From positions 124,001 through 188,000 of the forward strand of contig NZ_BMXS01000004.1 in NCBI RefSeq assembly GCF_014651875.1: a stretch of 64,000 nucleotides of DNA, written 5' to 3'. The DNA comes from Litchfieldella qijiaojingensis (GTDB taxonomy: Bacteria; Pseudomonadota; Gammaproteobacteria; Pseudomonadales; Halomonadaceae). The notes beneath the pieces are model-generated. The model made no database searches. It was given only the letters and a program-made list of their open reading frames with translations, and was not told the origin of the DNA. Positions within the stretch are counted from its first letter, which is position 1. The number at the start of each line of letters is the position of its first letter. The translations under genes were made by a program, and so were the position numbers. Below are positions 26,605 to 34,275 of the stretch, in pieces.

Positions 26605-27272
26605 CTTTCCTCCAACTGCCACCGCTGCTGGCCGTCGAGATGGGGAGTGTCTGCGTTCAACCAGGCGATCACATCGAGTGGAGTAGGGCGAGCGGATTGT
26701 GAAACGTCGTGTGGCAGAAGCTTGCGGCCTGAGTCGAGTGTCAGGCGCATTCCGACCGCGCAAGGCGACTCGGGATATTCGGCATGTCCTTGGTAAGCAG
26801 CGGGGCGTGGGCCTTCGGAAAAGACGATGACCACTGCGGGATAGCCTTCCGTGAGGTAGCCCCTCGCTTCGCAGACCAGCGCATCGAACTCATGACCGCA
26901 GGCACCGAGGGCTTGCAAGGGGCGGTGGTGTCGACTGGCGATGGAATGCACGCCCAATACGGCGTTATGGACCGACATGGAAAAGCGGGTCGGCGATATC
27001 GGGTCACCTTGTGCCAATGCTTCCAGCATTTGTAGCGTATGCGTGGCATCGCCATGACGTGAGGCATGGATCAGTGGGCAACTGGCTTCGGGGTCAAGGG
27101 TTTTAAGGATCTCACAGGTGGCCCGCCCCACCTCATCGAGACGACGACGCAACATGGCCGGCAGCTTGGCAGCGCCGGGGTTGGTCGATATATCGTGCTG
27201 ACTGTTTATTGCAACGCTCGCCTGAGCAGCGCTCCATGCTTGCCAGTCCTCAAGATGTAGGGCTGCGTGCAT
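26601..27272 (-). CDS. apeC: ketosynthase-like chain-length factor, PF13723 type (ApeC-like)
   Basis: A 223-residue half-size ketosynthase relative. It keeps the N-terminal thiolase-fold pattern (SCPLIHASRHGDATHTLQMLEALAQGDPISPTRFSMSVHNAVLGVHSIA) but has no Cys in the active-site position and no HGTxT block. Position and size match ApeC, the inactive partner that pairs with ApeO to set chain length. It is the first gene of the operon; the ATG at 27272 lies 32 bases from the predicted -10. An in-frame TTG at 27332 would lie inside the promoter and is rejected. Confidence 0.83.
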   Translation of the reverse strand: MHAALHLEDWQAWSAAQASVAINSQHDISTNPGAAKLPAMLRRRLDEVGRATCEILKTLDPEASCPLIHASRHGDATHTLQMLEALAQGDPISPTRFSMSVHNAVLGVHSIASRHHRPLQALGACGHEFDALVCEARGYLTEGYPAVVIVFSEGPRPAAYQGHAEYPESPCAVGMRLTLDSGRKLLPHDVSQSARPTPLDVIAWLNADTPHLDGQQRWQLEER

Positions 27273-27303
27273 ATTGTCATTCTTAGTGGATGAATGGTCG
27301 GTA

Positions 27304-27345
27304 ATGTTAACTTGGCGGTGCTGATGCCTCAAGTTGTATGAGGCA
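27304..27345 (-). promoter_or_regulatory. predicted aryl polyene operon promoter with palindromic operator
   Basis: On the minus strand TTGAGG (27332-27327), a 17-base spacer and TAACAT (27309-27304) form a plausible sigma-70 promoter (4/6 matches each). A 21-bp inverted repeat, TGCCTCA (27325-27331), 7-base spacer, TGAGGCA (27339-27345), covers the -35 element. That position suits a repressor-type operator. No regulator gene is visible next to it. Confidence 0.5.
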
Positions 27346-27493
27346 ATGCTTCGTTATGTTGGCTGGTCAGAAAAAAATGTGCGACGGAGCCTAAAGAATC
27401 AGGTTGGATTGCCGATAATACCTGATGCCTTGGGAAGGCTTTCCGGGCCTCAAGCGGGATATGAAAAAATCGAAAAAGGGATCTGAGGAAATG

Positions 27494-28150
27494 ATGAGGA
27501 CTCTGCTTTTTGCCATCATGATCGCTATGGTCGCACTGCTCTCCGGCTGTGCGACAAGTCGAAGTGAGATAGCGATATCGACTCCTCACGAAGAGTGGTC
27601 GCAGCCTGATAATATGATTGGGGAAGTGGTGATACGCACCGTTACCGATCAGCGGGTTTTCGAGGAGGCGCCGCCGGAACCAAGTACGCCTTCGCTTGGC
27701 TTTGAAGGGGCAGCGCAGGCAGCAGCGGATATCAAGGCAAGGGCTGTGGGGCGCAAGCGCAATACCTATGGTAAAGCACTCGGCGATATTCTGCTTGAAA
27801 ATGGACAGACGGTTGAAGGGTTGGTACGTGAGAATCTAGTCGCAGCCTTTGAGAAATCTGGGTTCAAGGTGTCCAGCGAAACAGAGAGTCATGATCCTTC
27901 AGCGCTAGTCGTTGACGTATATATCAACGAGTTATGGGCATGGTTCAATCCAGGGTTTTGGGCGATTACTCTTAATACCCGCATTGCAACCGATCTGGAA
28001 CTTCAGGGAGCCTCATCTCCCAAGACAATTAGCGTTCACGCAGAAGATAGACGCCAGGTGGCTACTGAAAGCGCATGGGTAGAAATAATCGAAATGGCGC
28101 TGCAGGAGTATCGAGACGAAGTCATTGCTCTTGCTCCCTCTTTGCGGTGA
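27494..28150 (+). CDS. outer membrane/periplasmic lipoprotein of unknown function (YajG-like)
   Basis: A 218-residue lipoprotein: MRTLLFAIMIAMVALLSGC gives a clear type II signal with lipidated Cys19. The mature protein (IGEVVIRTVTDQRVFEE; TVEGLVRENLVAAFEKSGFKVSSE; LVVDVYINELWAWFNPGFWAITLNTRIATDLEL) has the general layout of YajG-type lipoproteins, but that match is tentative. The ATG at 27494 is favoured by GAGG spacing; in-frame ATGs at 27461 and 27491 are alternatives. Its base composition is visibly lower in G+C than its neighbours. It is divergent from the pigment operon and followed by a strong terminator. Confidence 0.75.
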   Translation: MRTLLFAIMIAMVALLSGCATSRSEIAISTPHEEWSQPDNMIGEVVIRTVTDQRVFEEAPPEPSTPSLGFEGAAQAAADIKARAVGRKRNTYGKALGDILLENGQTVEGLVRENLVAAFEKSGFKVSSETESHDPSALVVDVYINELWAWFNPGFWAITLNTRIATDLELQGASSPKTISVHAEDRRQVATESAWVEIIEMALQEYRDEVIALAPSLR

Positions 28151-28214
28151 TGCTTTTCTTCTTAAATAAGGCCCCTCAACTCAGTTGTTGGTAGTTCTAG
28201 TGATGCCAACCAAT

Positions 28215-28249
28215 GCCGCCGGCCAACTCTTTGGTCGGCGGCGTTTTTT
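28215..28249 (+). terminator. Rho-independent terminator after the lipoprotein gene
   Basis: GCCGCCGGCC (28215-28224) pairs with GGTCGGCGGC (28233-28242; one G-U pair) and is followed by G and six T. The T run overlaps the stop codon of the convergent hexR gene. Confidence 0.85.
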
Positions 28250-29103
28250 CAGCTGACAGGAAAACGTGTCGCCTGCAGGCTGTCCTTGATCTTCTTCAGG
28301 TGACCGAGGAAGTCCTCGCCGCGACGTAGGGTGACGCCGGTGGCCAGCACGTCGATCAGGGCCAGGTGGATCATGCGCGAAGTCATGGGCATATAGACAT
28401 CGGTGTCCTCGGGTGCGATGACCTCGAGGGTTTCGGTGCATTCGGCAGCCAGCGGCGAACCAGGCGCGGTGATGCCGAGCACGATGGCGCCGTTGTCGCG
28501 AGCCAGGCGGGCGATCTCCACGAGCTCGCGTGTGCGGCCGGTGTAGGAAATGATCACCACAACATCGCCAGTATGGCATGACGCCGCCACCATGCGCTGC
28601 ATCAGCACGTCTTCGTAGGCCATCACCGGGAGGTTGAAGCGGAAGAACTTGTGCTGGGCATCCTGCGCCACCGGGCCGGAAGCGCCCAGACCGAAAAAGT
28701 GGATCTGCTTGGCTTGGATCAGGTAGTCGACGGCGCGTTCGATACTCTTGGCATCCAGGGCGCGACGGGCATCGTCGAGAGCGGCAATGGTGGCACCGAA
28801 GATCTTGTCGCCGTAGCCCGCGGCATCGTCATCGCGCTCGACGCTACGGCTTACGTAAGGAGTCCCCCCGGCCAAGCTCTGCGCCAGCTTGATCTTGAAG
28901 TCCGGGTAGCCCTTCGCCTCGAAGTTGCGGCAGAAACGGTTGACGGTGGGTTCACTGACCGAGGCCGCCTGGGCTAGGGTGGCGATACTCATGCCGGTGG
29001 CGGAGGCGGGGTCCTGGAGAATAACGTCGGCGACCTTGCGCTCCGAGCGATTGAGTTCGTCGAGCCGTGTGCGGATACGATCGATCAGGTCGTGGCTGGC
29101 CAT
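28249..29103 (-). CDS. hexR: HexR, RpiR-family regulator of central carbon metabolism
   Basis: A 284-residue RpiR-family regulator: N-terminal helix-turn-helix domain (about 1-77; [41 protein letters not shown]) and C-terminal SIS sugar-phosphate domain (about 110-255; [39 protein letters not shown]). HexR represses zwf, edd and related genes and releases DNA when it binds 2-keto-3-deoxy-6-phosphogluconate. Its place divergent from zwf-pgl-eda is diagnostic. The ATG at 29103 is chosen over the longer frame because conservation begins with [11 protein letters not shown]. Confidence 0.93.
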   Translation of the reverse strand: MASHDLIDRIRTRLDELNRSERKVADVILQDPASATGMSIATLAQAASVSEPTVNRFCRNFEAKGYPDFKIKLAQSLAGGTPYVSRSVERDDDAAGYGDKIFGATIAALDDARRALDAKSIERAVDYLIQAKQIHFFGLGASGPVAQDAQHKFFRFNLPVMAYEDVLMQRMVAASCHTGDVVVIISYTGRTRELVEIARLARDNGAIVLGITAPGSPLAAECTETLEVIAPEDTDVYMPMTSRMIHLALIDVLATGVTLRRGEDFLGHLKKIKDSLQATRFPVS

Positions 29104-29208
29104 GGTGAGTGAGGCACTCCGTGACTGGGTAACATGAGGGTTGGCGCCGCCTGTGGACGGTAGCTGTGCCACAATGACGAGGTGTCGCCTTGAGAACCGA
29201 TAAGACCA

Positions 29209-29226
29209 TGTGGTGATTTAACTACA
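29209..29226. promoter_or_regulatory. candidate HexR operator in the hexR-zwf intergenic region
   Basis: An 18-bp imperfect palindrome TGTGGTGATTTAACTACA (one mismatch in the six-base arms TGTGGT / ACTACA). Known HexR sites in other gammaproteobacteria have TGTAAT-like arms around an AT-rich centre. The site lies between hexR and zwf, where autoregulation and zwf control are expected. Assigned by eye only. Confidence 0.4.
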
Positions 29227-29379
29227 TCTTCCACTATCCTAGCGTGAGGCGGGCGGTGTGGCCAAGTCGAGACCATGATCGATGTCGAAATGATCGTAAA
29301 GTTACATATAAATATTGATGGCTTTCGCCTTTTTGGTGTATTTTGTAAGTAAGTTAACCAGATTTTTAGGGGGCGTGGC

Positions 29380-30873
29380 ATGAACCACGAAACCGGGCCG
29401 CTTGGCATGTCCAACTCCGAGGTCGATCTGGCGCTGTTCGGCGCCTTGGGTGATCTGGCGCTGCGCAAGCTCTATCCGGCGTTGTATCAGCTTGATCGGG
29501 AGGGACTCTTGCCAGAGACCACGCGTGTGCTGGGTCTGGCACGTCAGGAGTATGATACGGCTGCTTTCCAGGCCCGGGTCACCGAGGCACTGAAACAGCG
29601 GGTCAAGGCCAGTGAGCTCGACAAGGAGAGCCTCAAGCGCTTTCTAGCGCGTCTCGACTATGCCAGGGTCGACTTCAATCAAGTCGAAGGCTACGAGGCC
29701 ATACGCGGTTGGCGGGAGGGGTCGCCACGCCCGATGATCGTCTATCTGGCGGTGCCGGCCAGCATCTATGGCTCGATCTGTCGCAATCTTCAGGCCAGCG
29801 GCAGTCTCGACGGCGAGACTCGGGTGGTAGTGGAGAAGCCCATCGGCTACGACCTGGAGTCCTCGCAGGAGATCAACGACGCCATCGGTGAAGTGTTCCC
29901 GGAGTCGCGGGTGTACCGTATCGATCACTATCTGGGCAAGGAAACCGTCCAGAACCTGATTGCGCTGCGTTTTGCTAATCCTCTGTTCGGCACCCAATGG
30001 AATCAGAATCATATCTCCCATGTGGAGATCACCGTTGCCGAGCAGGTGGGAATCGAAGGCCGCTGGGGCTATTTCGATCAAGCCGGGCAGTTGCGCGACA
30101 TGGTGCAGAATCACCTGCTGCAACTGGTCTGTCTGATCGCCATGGATCCTCCGGCCAATCTCGATGCCGATGCCATCCGCGACGAAAAGGTCAAGGTGCT
30201 GAAGGCCCTGAAACCCTTCGGTACCGAATCGCTGGGACGTGACGTGGTGCGTGGACAGTACACCGCCGGGACCAGTGGCGGCCAGAGCGTGCCGGGCTAC
30301 CTCGAGGAGGAAGGCGCCAATACCGAAAGTCACACCGAAACCTTCGTCGCCATGAAGACGGAAGTGGCCAACTGGCGTTGGGCTGGCGTCCCCTTCTACC
30401 TGCGCACCGGCAAGCGCATGCCGGAGAAGCTGTCGCAGATCGTCATCCACTTCCGTCAGCAGCCCCACTACATCTTCGATCCGGACCAGCGCAGTCTGGC
30501 GGCCAACAAGCTGATCATTCGCCTGCAGCCGGAAGAAGGGATCGCCCTGCAGGTGCTGACCAAGGACAGCGGGTTGGACAAGGGCATGCGTCTGCGGCCA
30601 GGGCCTTTACATCTGGATTTCAGCAGTGCCTTCCCCAAGTCGCGGATTCCCGATGCCTATGAACGCCTGCTGCTCGAGGTCATGAAGGGACAGCAATATC
30701 TGTTCGTGCGTCGTGACGAAGTGGAATACGCCTGGCGCTGGTGCGATCAGTTGATCGCCGCCTGGGAAGCCCATGATTCACCGCCACGTCGTTATCCTGC
30801 GGGTTCTTGGGGGCCGGTTGCGTCGATTGCCATGATTACCCAGGACGGGCGTAGCTGGTATGAGGATTACTGA
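29380..30873 (+). CDS. zwf: glucose-6-phosphate 1-dehydrogenase
   Basis: A 497-residue G6PDH, normal length. The NADP-binding motif is [19 protein letters not shown] (G21-x-x-G24-D-L) and the substrate and catalytic motif RIDHYLGK is at residues 180-187. It oxidises glucose 6-phosphate to 6-phosphogluconolactone, feeding the Entner-Doudoroff route encoded around it. The ATG at 29380 follows a G-rich ribosome site; an internal ATG at 29407 is possible. Probably in one operon with pgl and eda. Confidence 0.97.
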   Translation: MNHETGPLGMSNSEVDLALFGALGDLALRKLYPALYQLDREGLLPETTRVLGLARQEYDTAAFQARVTEALKQRVKASELDKESLKRFLARLDYARVDFNQVEGYEAIRGWREGSPRPMIVYLAVPASIYGSICRNLQASGSLDGETRVVVEKPIGYDLESSQEINDAIGEVFPESRVYRIDHYLGKETVQNLIALRFANPLFGTQWNQNHISHVEITVAEQVGIEGRWGYFDQAGQLRDMVQNHLLQLVCLIAMDPPANLDADAIRDEKVKVLKALKPFGTESLGRDVVRGQYTAGTSGGQSVPGYLEEEGANTESHTETFVAMKTEVANWRWAGVPFYLRTGKRMPEKLSQIVIHFRQQPHYIFDPDQRSLAANKLIIRLQPEEGIALQVLTKDSGLDKGMRLRPGPLHLDFSSAFPKSRIPDAYERLLLEVMKGQQYLFVRRDEVEYAWRWCDQLIAAWEAHDSPPRRYPAGSWGPVASIAMITQDGRSWYEDY

Positions 30874-30874
30874 C

Positions 30875-31540
30875 ATGTATGCTTCCCGCGAACGATTGGC
30901 TCGACAACTGGCCGAAGCGGTGGCTGAGGCCTTGAGAATCGATCTGGCCTATCAGGAGCGCGCCTTGCTGGTGGTATCGGGTGGCTCGACCCCGGTCCCC
31001 TTTTTCCAGGCGTTGGCTAACATCGAGCTACCATGGGAACGTGTCGACGTGACGCTTGCCGACGAGCGTTGGGTCGATGAGGCGGCGGAGGACAGCAATG
31101 CCCGCCTGGTACGTGAACACTTGCTGACCGGTGCGGCGGAGGCTGCCAATTTCGTGTCCTTGACCACCGCCGATGCCACTCCGGAGCAGGGGGTTAGCGT
31201 GGTGGCGTCGCGTGTCGAGCGACTGACTTGGCCGGCCAGCGTGGTGATTCTGGGCATGGGCGGCGACGGTCATACCGCGTCGCTGTTCCCCGATAGCCGT
31301 GAACTCGGTCTGGCGCTGTCCACCGACGACAGCGTTGTGGCCGTGCGTACCCCTAGTCAGCCTCAGGCACGCATTACCTTGAGCGCTGCTCGTCTGCATC
31401 AGGCGCGGCGCCATATCCTACATCTCAACGGCGAGGATAAGCGAGCCGTGCTAGCCACCGCCATGGCCGGCGACGATGTCCGCAAACTGCCGATTCGCGC
31501 CTTTCTGGCCTGCCCTCTGGCGATCTATTGGGCGCCCTGA
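30875..31540 (+). CDS. pgl: 6-phosphogluconolactonase
   Basis: A 221-residue DevB/SOL-type lactonase: VVSGGSTPVPFFQAL, VDVTLADERWVDEAAEDSNARLVREHLL and ILGMGGDGHTASLFPDS are the family blocks. It hydrolyses 6-phosphogluconolactone to 6-phosphogluconate. The ATG at 30875 is one base after the zwf stop and has GAGG about 10 bases upstream; an ATG at 30860 inside zwf is the alternative. Encoded directly downstream of zwf and upstream of eda. Confidence 0.95.
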   Translation: MYASRERLARQLAEAVAEALRIDLAYQERALLVVSGGSTPVPFFQALANIELPWERVDVTLADERWVDEAAEDSNARLVREHLLTGAAEAANFVSLTTADATPEQGVSVVASRVERLTWPASVVILGMGGDGHTASLFPDSRELGLALSTDDSVVAVRTPSQPQARITLSAARLHQARRHILHLNGEDKRAVLATAMAGDDVRKLPIRAFLACPLAIYWAP

Positions 31541-31564
31541 TCCCCTCTTTCTGGAGCAAGACAC

Positions 31565-32227
31565 ATGACGATTGACAAGCAGTTGCCTTCCACCCGCACT
31601 ACCGAGCTCGACAGCATCTGCCTCAAGGCCGAGGTCATTCCGGTGATCACCATCGAGCGTCTCGAGGATGCCGTGCCGATCGGTCGCGCCCTGGTCGAGG
31701 GTGGCTTGCCGGTGCTCGAGATCACGTTGCGTACCGACTGTGCTCTGGAAGCCATCAAGCGTATGCGTGATGCCCTGCCCGGAGCGAGCATCGGCGTGGG
31801 GACCGTCCTGACGCCGGCCCAGTACCGTCAGGCTGAGCAGGTCGGTGCTGACTTCGTGGTCACTCCAGGGGCAACCGACGCCTTGTATCGTTATGGCGTA
31901 AGCAGCCCGGTGCCGATGTTGCCTGGTGTATCGACCATATCCGAGCTGATGACCGGTTGGCAGTACGGTTACCGCCGCTTCAAGTTCTTCCCTGCCGAAG
32001 CCAGTGGCGGTGCCCCGGCGCTCAAGGCTTTCGGGGCGCCGATTCCCGAGGCTCGGTTCTGCCCCACTGGAGGGATCACGGTGGACAATGCCGAGGAATA
32101 TCTGTCGCTGCCCAACGTGATGTGCGTGGGCGGCTCATGGCTGACACCCAAGGCTCTGATCGAGGCCGAGGACTGGGACGGCATCCGAGAACTAGCCCGT
32201 CAGGCGGCGGAGCGCTTTCATCACTGA
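31565..32227 (+). CDS. eda: KDPG/KHG aldolase (2-dehydro-3-deoxy-phosphogluconate aldolase)
   Basis: A 220-residue class I aldolase. Lys140 in RRFKFFPAE forms the Schiff base and Glu52 in LEITLRT is the general acid-base residue; GVGTVLTPAQ and FVVTPGATDALY are also conserved. It splits KDPG into pyruvate and glyceraldehyde 3-phosphate, the last specific step of the Entner-Doudoroff pathway. TGGAGCAAG provides the ribosome site. A terminator follows 46 bases after the stop. Confidence 0.97.
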   Translation: MTIDKQLPSTRTTELDSICLKAEVIPVITIERLEDAVPIGRALVEGGLPVLEITLRTDCALEAIKRMRDALPGASIGVGTVLTPAQYRQAEQVGADFVVTPGATDALYRYGVSSPVPMLPGVSTISELMTGWQYGYRRFKFFPAEASGGAPALKAFGAPIPEARFCPTGGITVDNAEEYLSLPNVMCVGGSWLTPKALIEAEDWDGIRELARQAAERFHH

Positions 32228-32273
32228 GCTACGAGCTACACATGATCTCTCTCGACAGCCTGTGCTGTTGTTC

Positions 32274-32299
32274 GACCCGCCGGATGGCGGGTCTTTTTT
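32274..32299 (+). terminator. Rho-independent terminator of zwf-pgl-eda
   Basis: GACCCGCC (32274-32281), GGAT loop, GGCGGGTC (32286-32293), then six T. A textbook terminator. Confidence 0.92.
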
Positions 32300-32638
32300 G
32301 CACCAAAAGTTGTCCAGGCCTGGCGCTTACAAGAACGATGTCGGTGCATCAGGCATTTGCCGGTAGTAGGAAGGCTTGTCCAGCCTGTGTAGAAGATACG
32401 CTTGTTGAAAGGTGCGCAAGCTCGGAATCGCCGCCAATGGGCATCTCACGGTAGTTGATGTGTATTAGCCATGCTTGAACCTGGCCCCGTGCTTGCTTTG
32501 GTTGTCTCGAGGCCGAGAAGAGGGAACTCCTCGAAAGCGGTCGGCCGGCATCCTCGAACCGGGAATGCGCGAACTGCCGTCCTGGCATTGCGGATGCTGG
32601 ATCCTTTCGTCGTAACCCGGACATGGAGGCACCGACTT
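32300..32638. other. intergenic, no gene recognised
   Basis: About 340 bases between the eda terminator and the next start. The open frame of the downstream gene extends into it to 32471, but that part is Arg/Pro-rich, lacks a ribosome site and reads like chance coding. The only clear element is GGAGG near 32624, the ribosome site of the gene at 32639. Confidence 0.45.
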
Positions 32639-33133
32639 ATGAACGACCTGAGAACACTGACGCTCCTGCCCCAGGAACAGCTCGACCTGGCAAGTCATCT
32701 CGAGACTCAGGCCTTGCAGCGCTATCGGCGACTGGCGCGTCATTTGCGCCCTCGCCATCCCGCTATCAGTCGCTTGATGGCGACATTGGGTCAGGAGTGT
32801 GCGTATCATCTCGCATCGCTGCGTGAGGCGGCGGAGAGTCTGGGGCTGAGTGCCTGTATCGACGGCGAGAAGGATGTGCCTACTAGCATGTCGCGTCGCT
32901 GCCTGCCGACATCCGATGATGGCTCCACCGGCAAGGCGGTCCAGGAAGCATTGGTAGCGGCCATCGACGGTCGTCGGTTGGCTCACCGGCTGCTGGAGGC
33001 CAATGGCACGCCCGAGCTGGAAGTGCCTCTGCTGGCCTTTGACAAACACAAGCAAACCGAGTGTCGATTGCTGGAGGAGTACCTCGCCGATGGCGAGAGA
33101 CATATGGAGTCAAGGGCGGCACAGGCGAGCTGA
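32639..33133 (+). CDS. hypothetical helical protein, possibly ferritin-like
   Basis: A 164-residue, probably all-helical cytoplasmic protein. LASHLETQALQRYRRLARHL and LMATLGQECAYHLASLREAAESLGL, followed by LLAFDKHKQTECRLLEEYL, give spaced Glu, His and Tyr residues that recall the E..Y / E..H pattern of ferritin-like or rubrerythrin-like bundles. I cannot confirm a metal site. The ATG at 32639 has GGAGG 10 bases upstream. It stands alone between terminators. Confidence 0.6.
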   Translation: MNDLRTLTLLPQEQLDLASHLETQALQRYRRLARHLRPRHPAISRLMATLGQECAYHLASLREAAESLGLSACIDGEKDVPTSMSRRCLPTSDDGSTGKAVQEALVAAIDGRRLAHRLLEANGTPELEVPLLAFDKHKQTECRLLEEYLADGERHMESRAAQAS

Positions 33134-33134
33134 G

Positions 33135-33164
33135 AAAAAGGCACCGGATGTCCTAGCCGGTGCC
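33135..33164 (-). terminator. Rho-independent terminator of the pgi-fructokinase unit
   Basis: Read on the minus strand: GGCACCGG, 9-base loop, CCGGTGCC, then five T (33139-33135). It lies 150 bases after the fructokinase stop and directly abuts the stop codon of the convergent gene. Confidence 0.8.
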
Positions 33165-33315
33165 GATGTCAGGCTTTGCCCGAAAACTGCCTGCGCTTGC
33201 CCATACGGCGTTAAAAATCAGCTCAAAATGCTCATTTACAACTACTACGTAAACTCCGCTTTTTTGCTGATTTTTGCCTTGTCTGGCCATCGCTCGGCGA
33301 CTTTTCGGACAAACC

Positions 33316-34275
33316 CTAGTTCAGCTGCTCCAGATCGTCGCGGGTTGGCAGTGCGGCATAGGCGCCCGGGCGGGTCACGGCATGGGCGCCGCAACGGCAG
33401 GCGGTCTCCACCGCCCGATGCAGGAAGGCCGTGTCCTGATGCCAATCCCCGTCGATACCGTGCTCGGCGAGCTCGGCCAGCAGCCCGCCGATGAAGGCGT
33501 CGCCGCCGGCAGTGGTGTCCACTGCCTGTACGCTTGGCGGCGTGACCCGGTCGTCGAGGCCGACGCCCTTCAGCGCCACCTCGCCGGGGCCATCAGTGAT
33601 CACCATGAACCTCACGCCGGCAGCGAGCCGTTCGGCCAGCCAGGCATCTTCCGGATGATCGCCGCGCAGGAAGTCGAGTTCCTCACGGGATAGTTTGAGC
33701 AGTTGGGCGCGATCCAGCAGGCGGGTCACCAGGCCGATTTCGGCGTGCCCCTCGGGCCACAGGTTATGGCGAAGGTTGGCGTCGACGCTGACCAGGCAAC
33801 CTGCCCGAGCAGCCATGTCGGCAATGGCCAGGGTGGTCTCGGCGATGGCGTCTTCGGTCAAGCTGTTGGTGCACAGGTGAAGGATCGCCGGCTCGCTGAA
33901 GATTCCCGGCGGCAGGTGCTCCTGGCGATACAGCAGGTCCGCCGCGGGCGGCCGATAGAAATCGAAGGTGCGTTCGCCATCGGCATCGCGGGAGACGAAA
34001 GCAAGCGCCGTGCGTGCGGCCTTGGTACGTATCACGCCCGAGGTGTCGACGCCGTGGGCCGCGAGTTCGGCGGCCAGGAAGTCACCGAAATGGTCTTCGC
34101 CCAGCATGCCGAGAAAACGGCTGGGCACCCCCAGGCGGGCGCAGGCCACCGCCACGTTGGCCGGCGCGCCGCCGGCATAGGGGGTGAAGGTCTCGGGGCC
34201 CTGGGTATCGCTCTCTCCCAGGCGGCTGGAGAGCATGTCGACCAGGGCCTCGCCGAAGGCGATGATCGGGGTCAT
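33316..34275 (-). CDS. PfkB-family sugar kinase, probable fructokinase
   Basis: A 319-residue ribokinase-family protein. IIAFGEALVDM and YAGGAPANVAVACARLG are the N-terminal signature, and VDTTAGGDAFIGGLLAEL is the C-terminal PfkB signature with the catalytic Asp. Coupling to pgi through a four-base ATGA overlap argues for fructokinase: fructose 6-phosphate made here would be turned to glucose 6-phosphate by Pgi and enter the Entner-Doudoroff pathway. 2-Keto-3-deoxygluconate kinase is a less likely alternative. Confidence 0.85.
   Translation of the reverse strand: MTPIIAFGEALVDMLSSRLGESDTQGPETFTPYAGGAPANVAVACARLGVPSRFLGMLGEDHFGDFLAAELAAHGVDTSGVIRTKAARTALAFVSRDADGERTFDFYRPPAADLLYRQEHLPPGIFSEPAILHLCTNSLTEDAIAETTLAIADMAARAGCLVSVDANLRHNLWPEGHAEIGLVTRLLDRAQLLKLSREELDFLRGDHPEDAWLAERLAAGVRFMVITDGPGEVALKGVGLDDRVTPPSVQAVDTTAGGDAFIGGLLAELAEHGIDGDWHQDTAFLHRAVETACRCGAHAVTRPGAYAALPTRDDLEQLN

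Noticed and set aside
33316-34275. 6-phosphofructokinase (PfkB)
   Set aside because: The family signature alone does not separate fructokinase from PfkB; coupling to pgi in an Entner-Doudoroff locus favours fructokinase.
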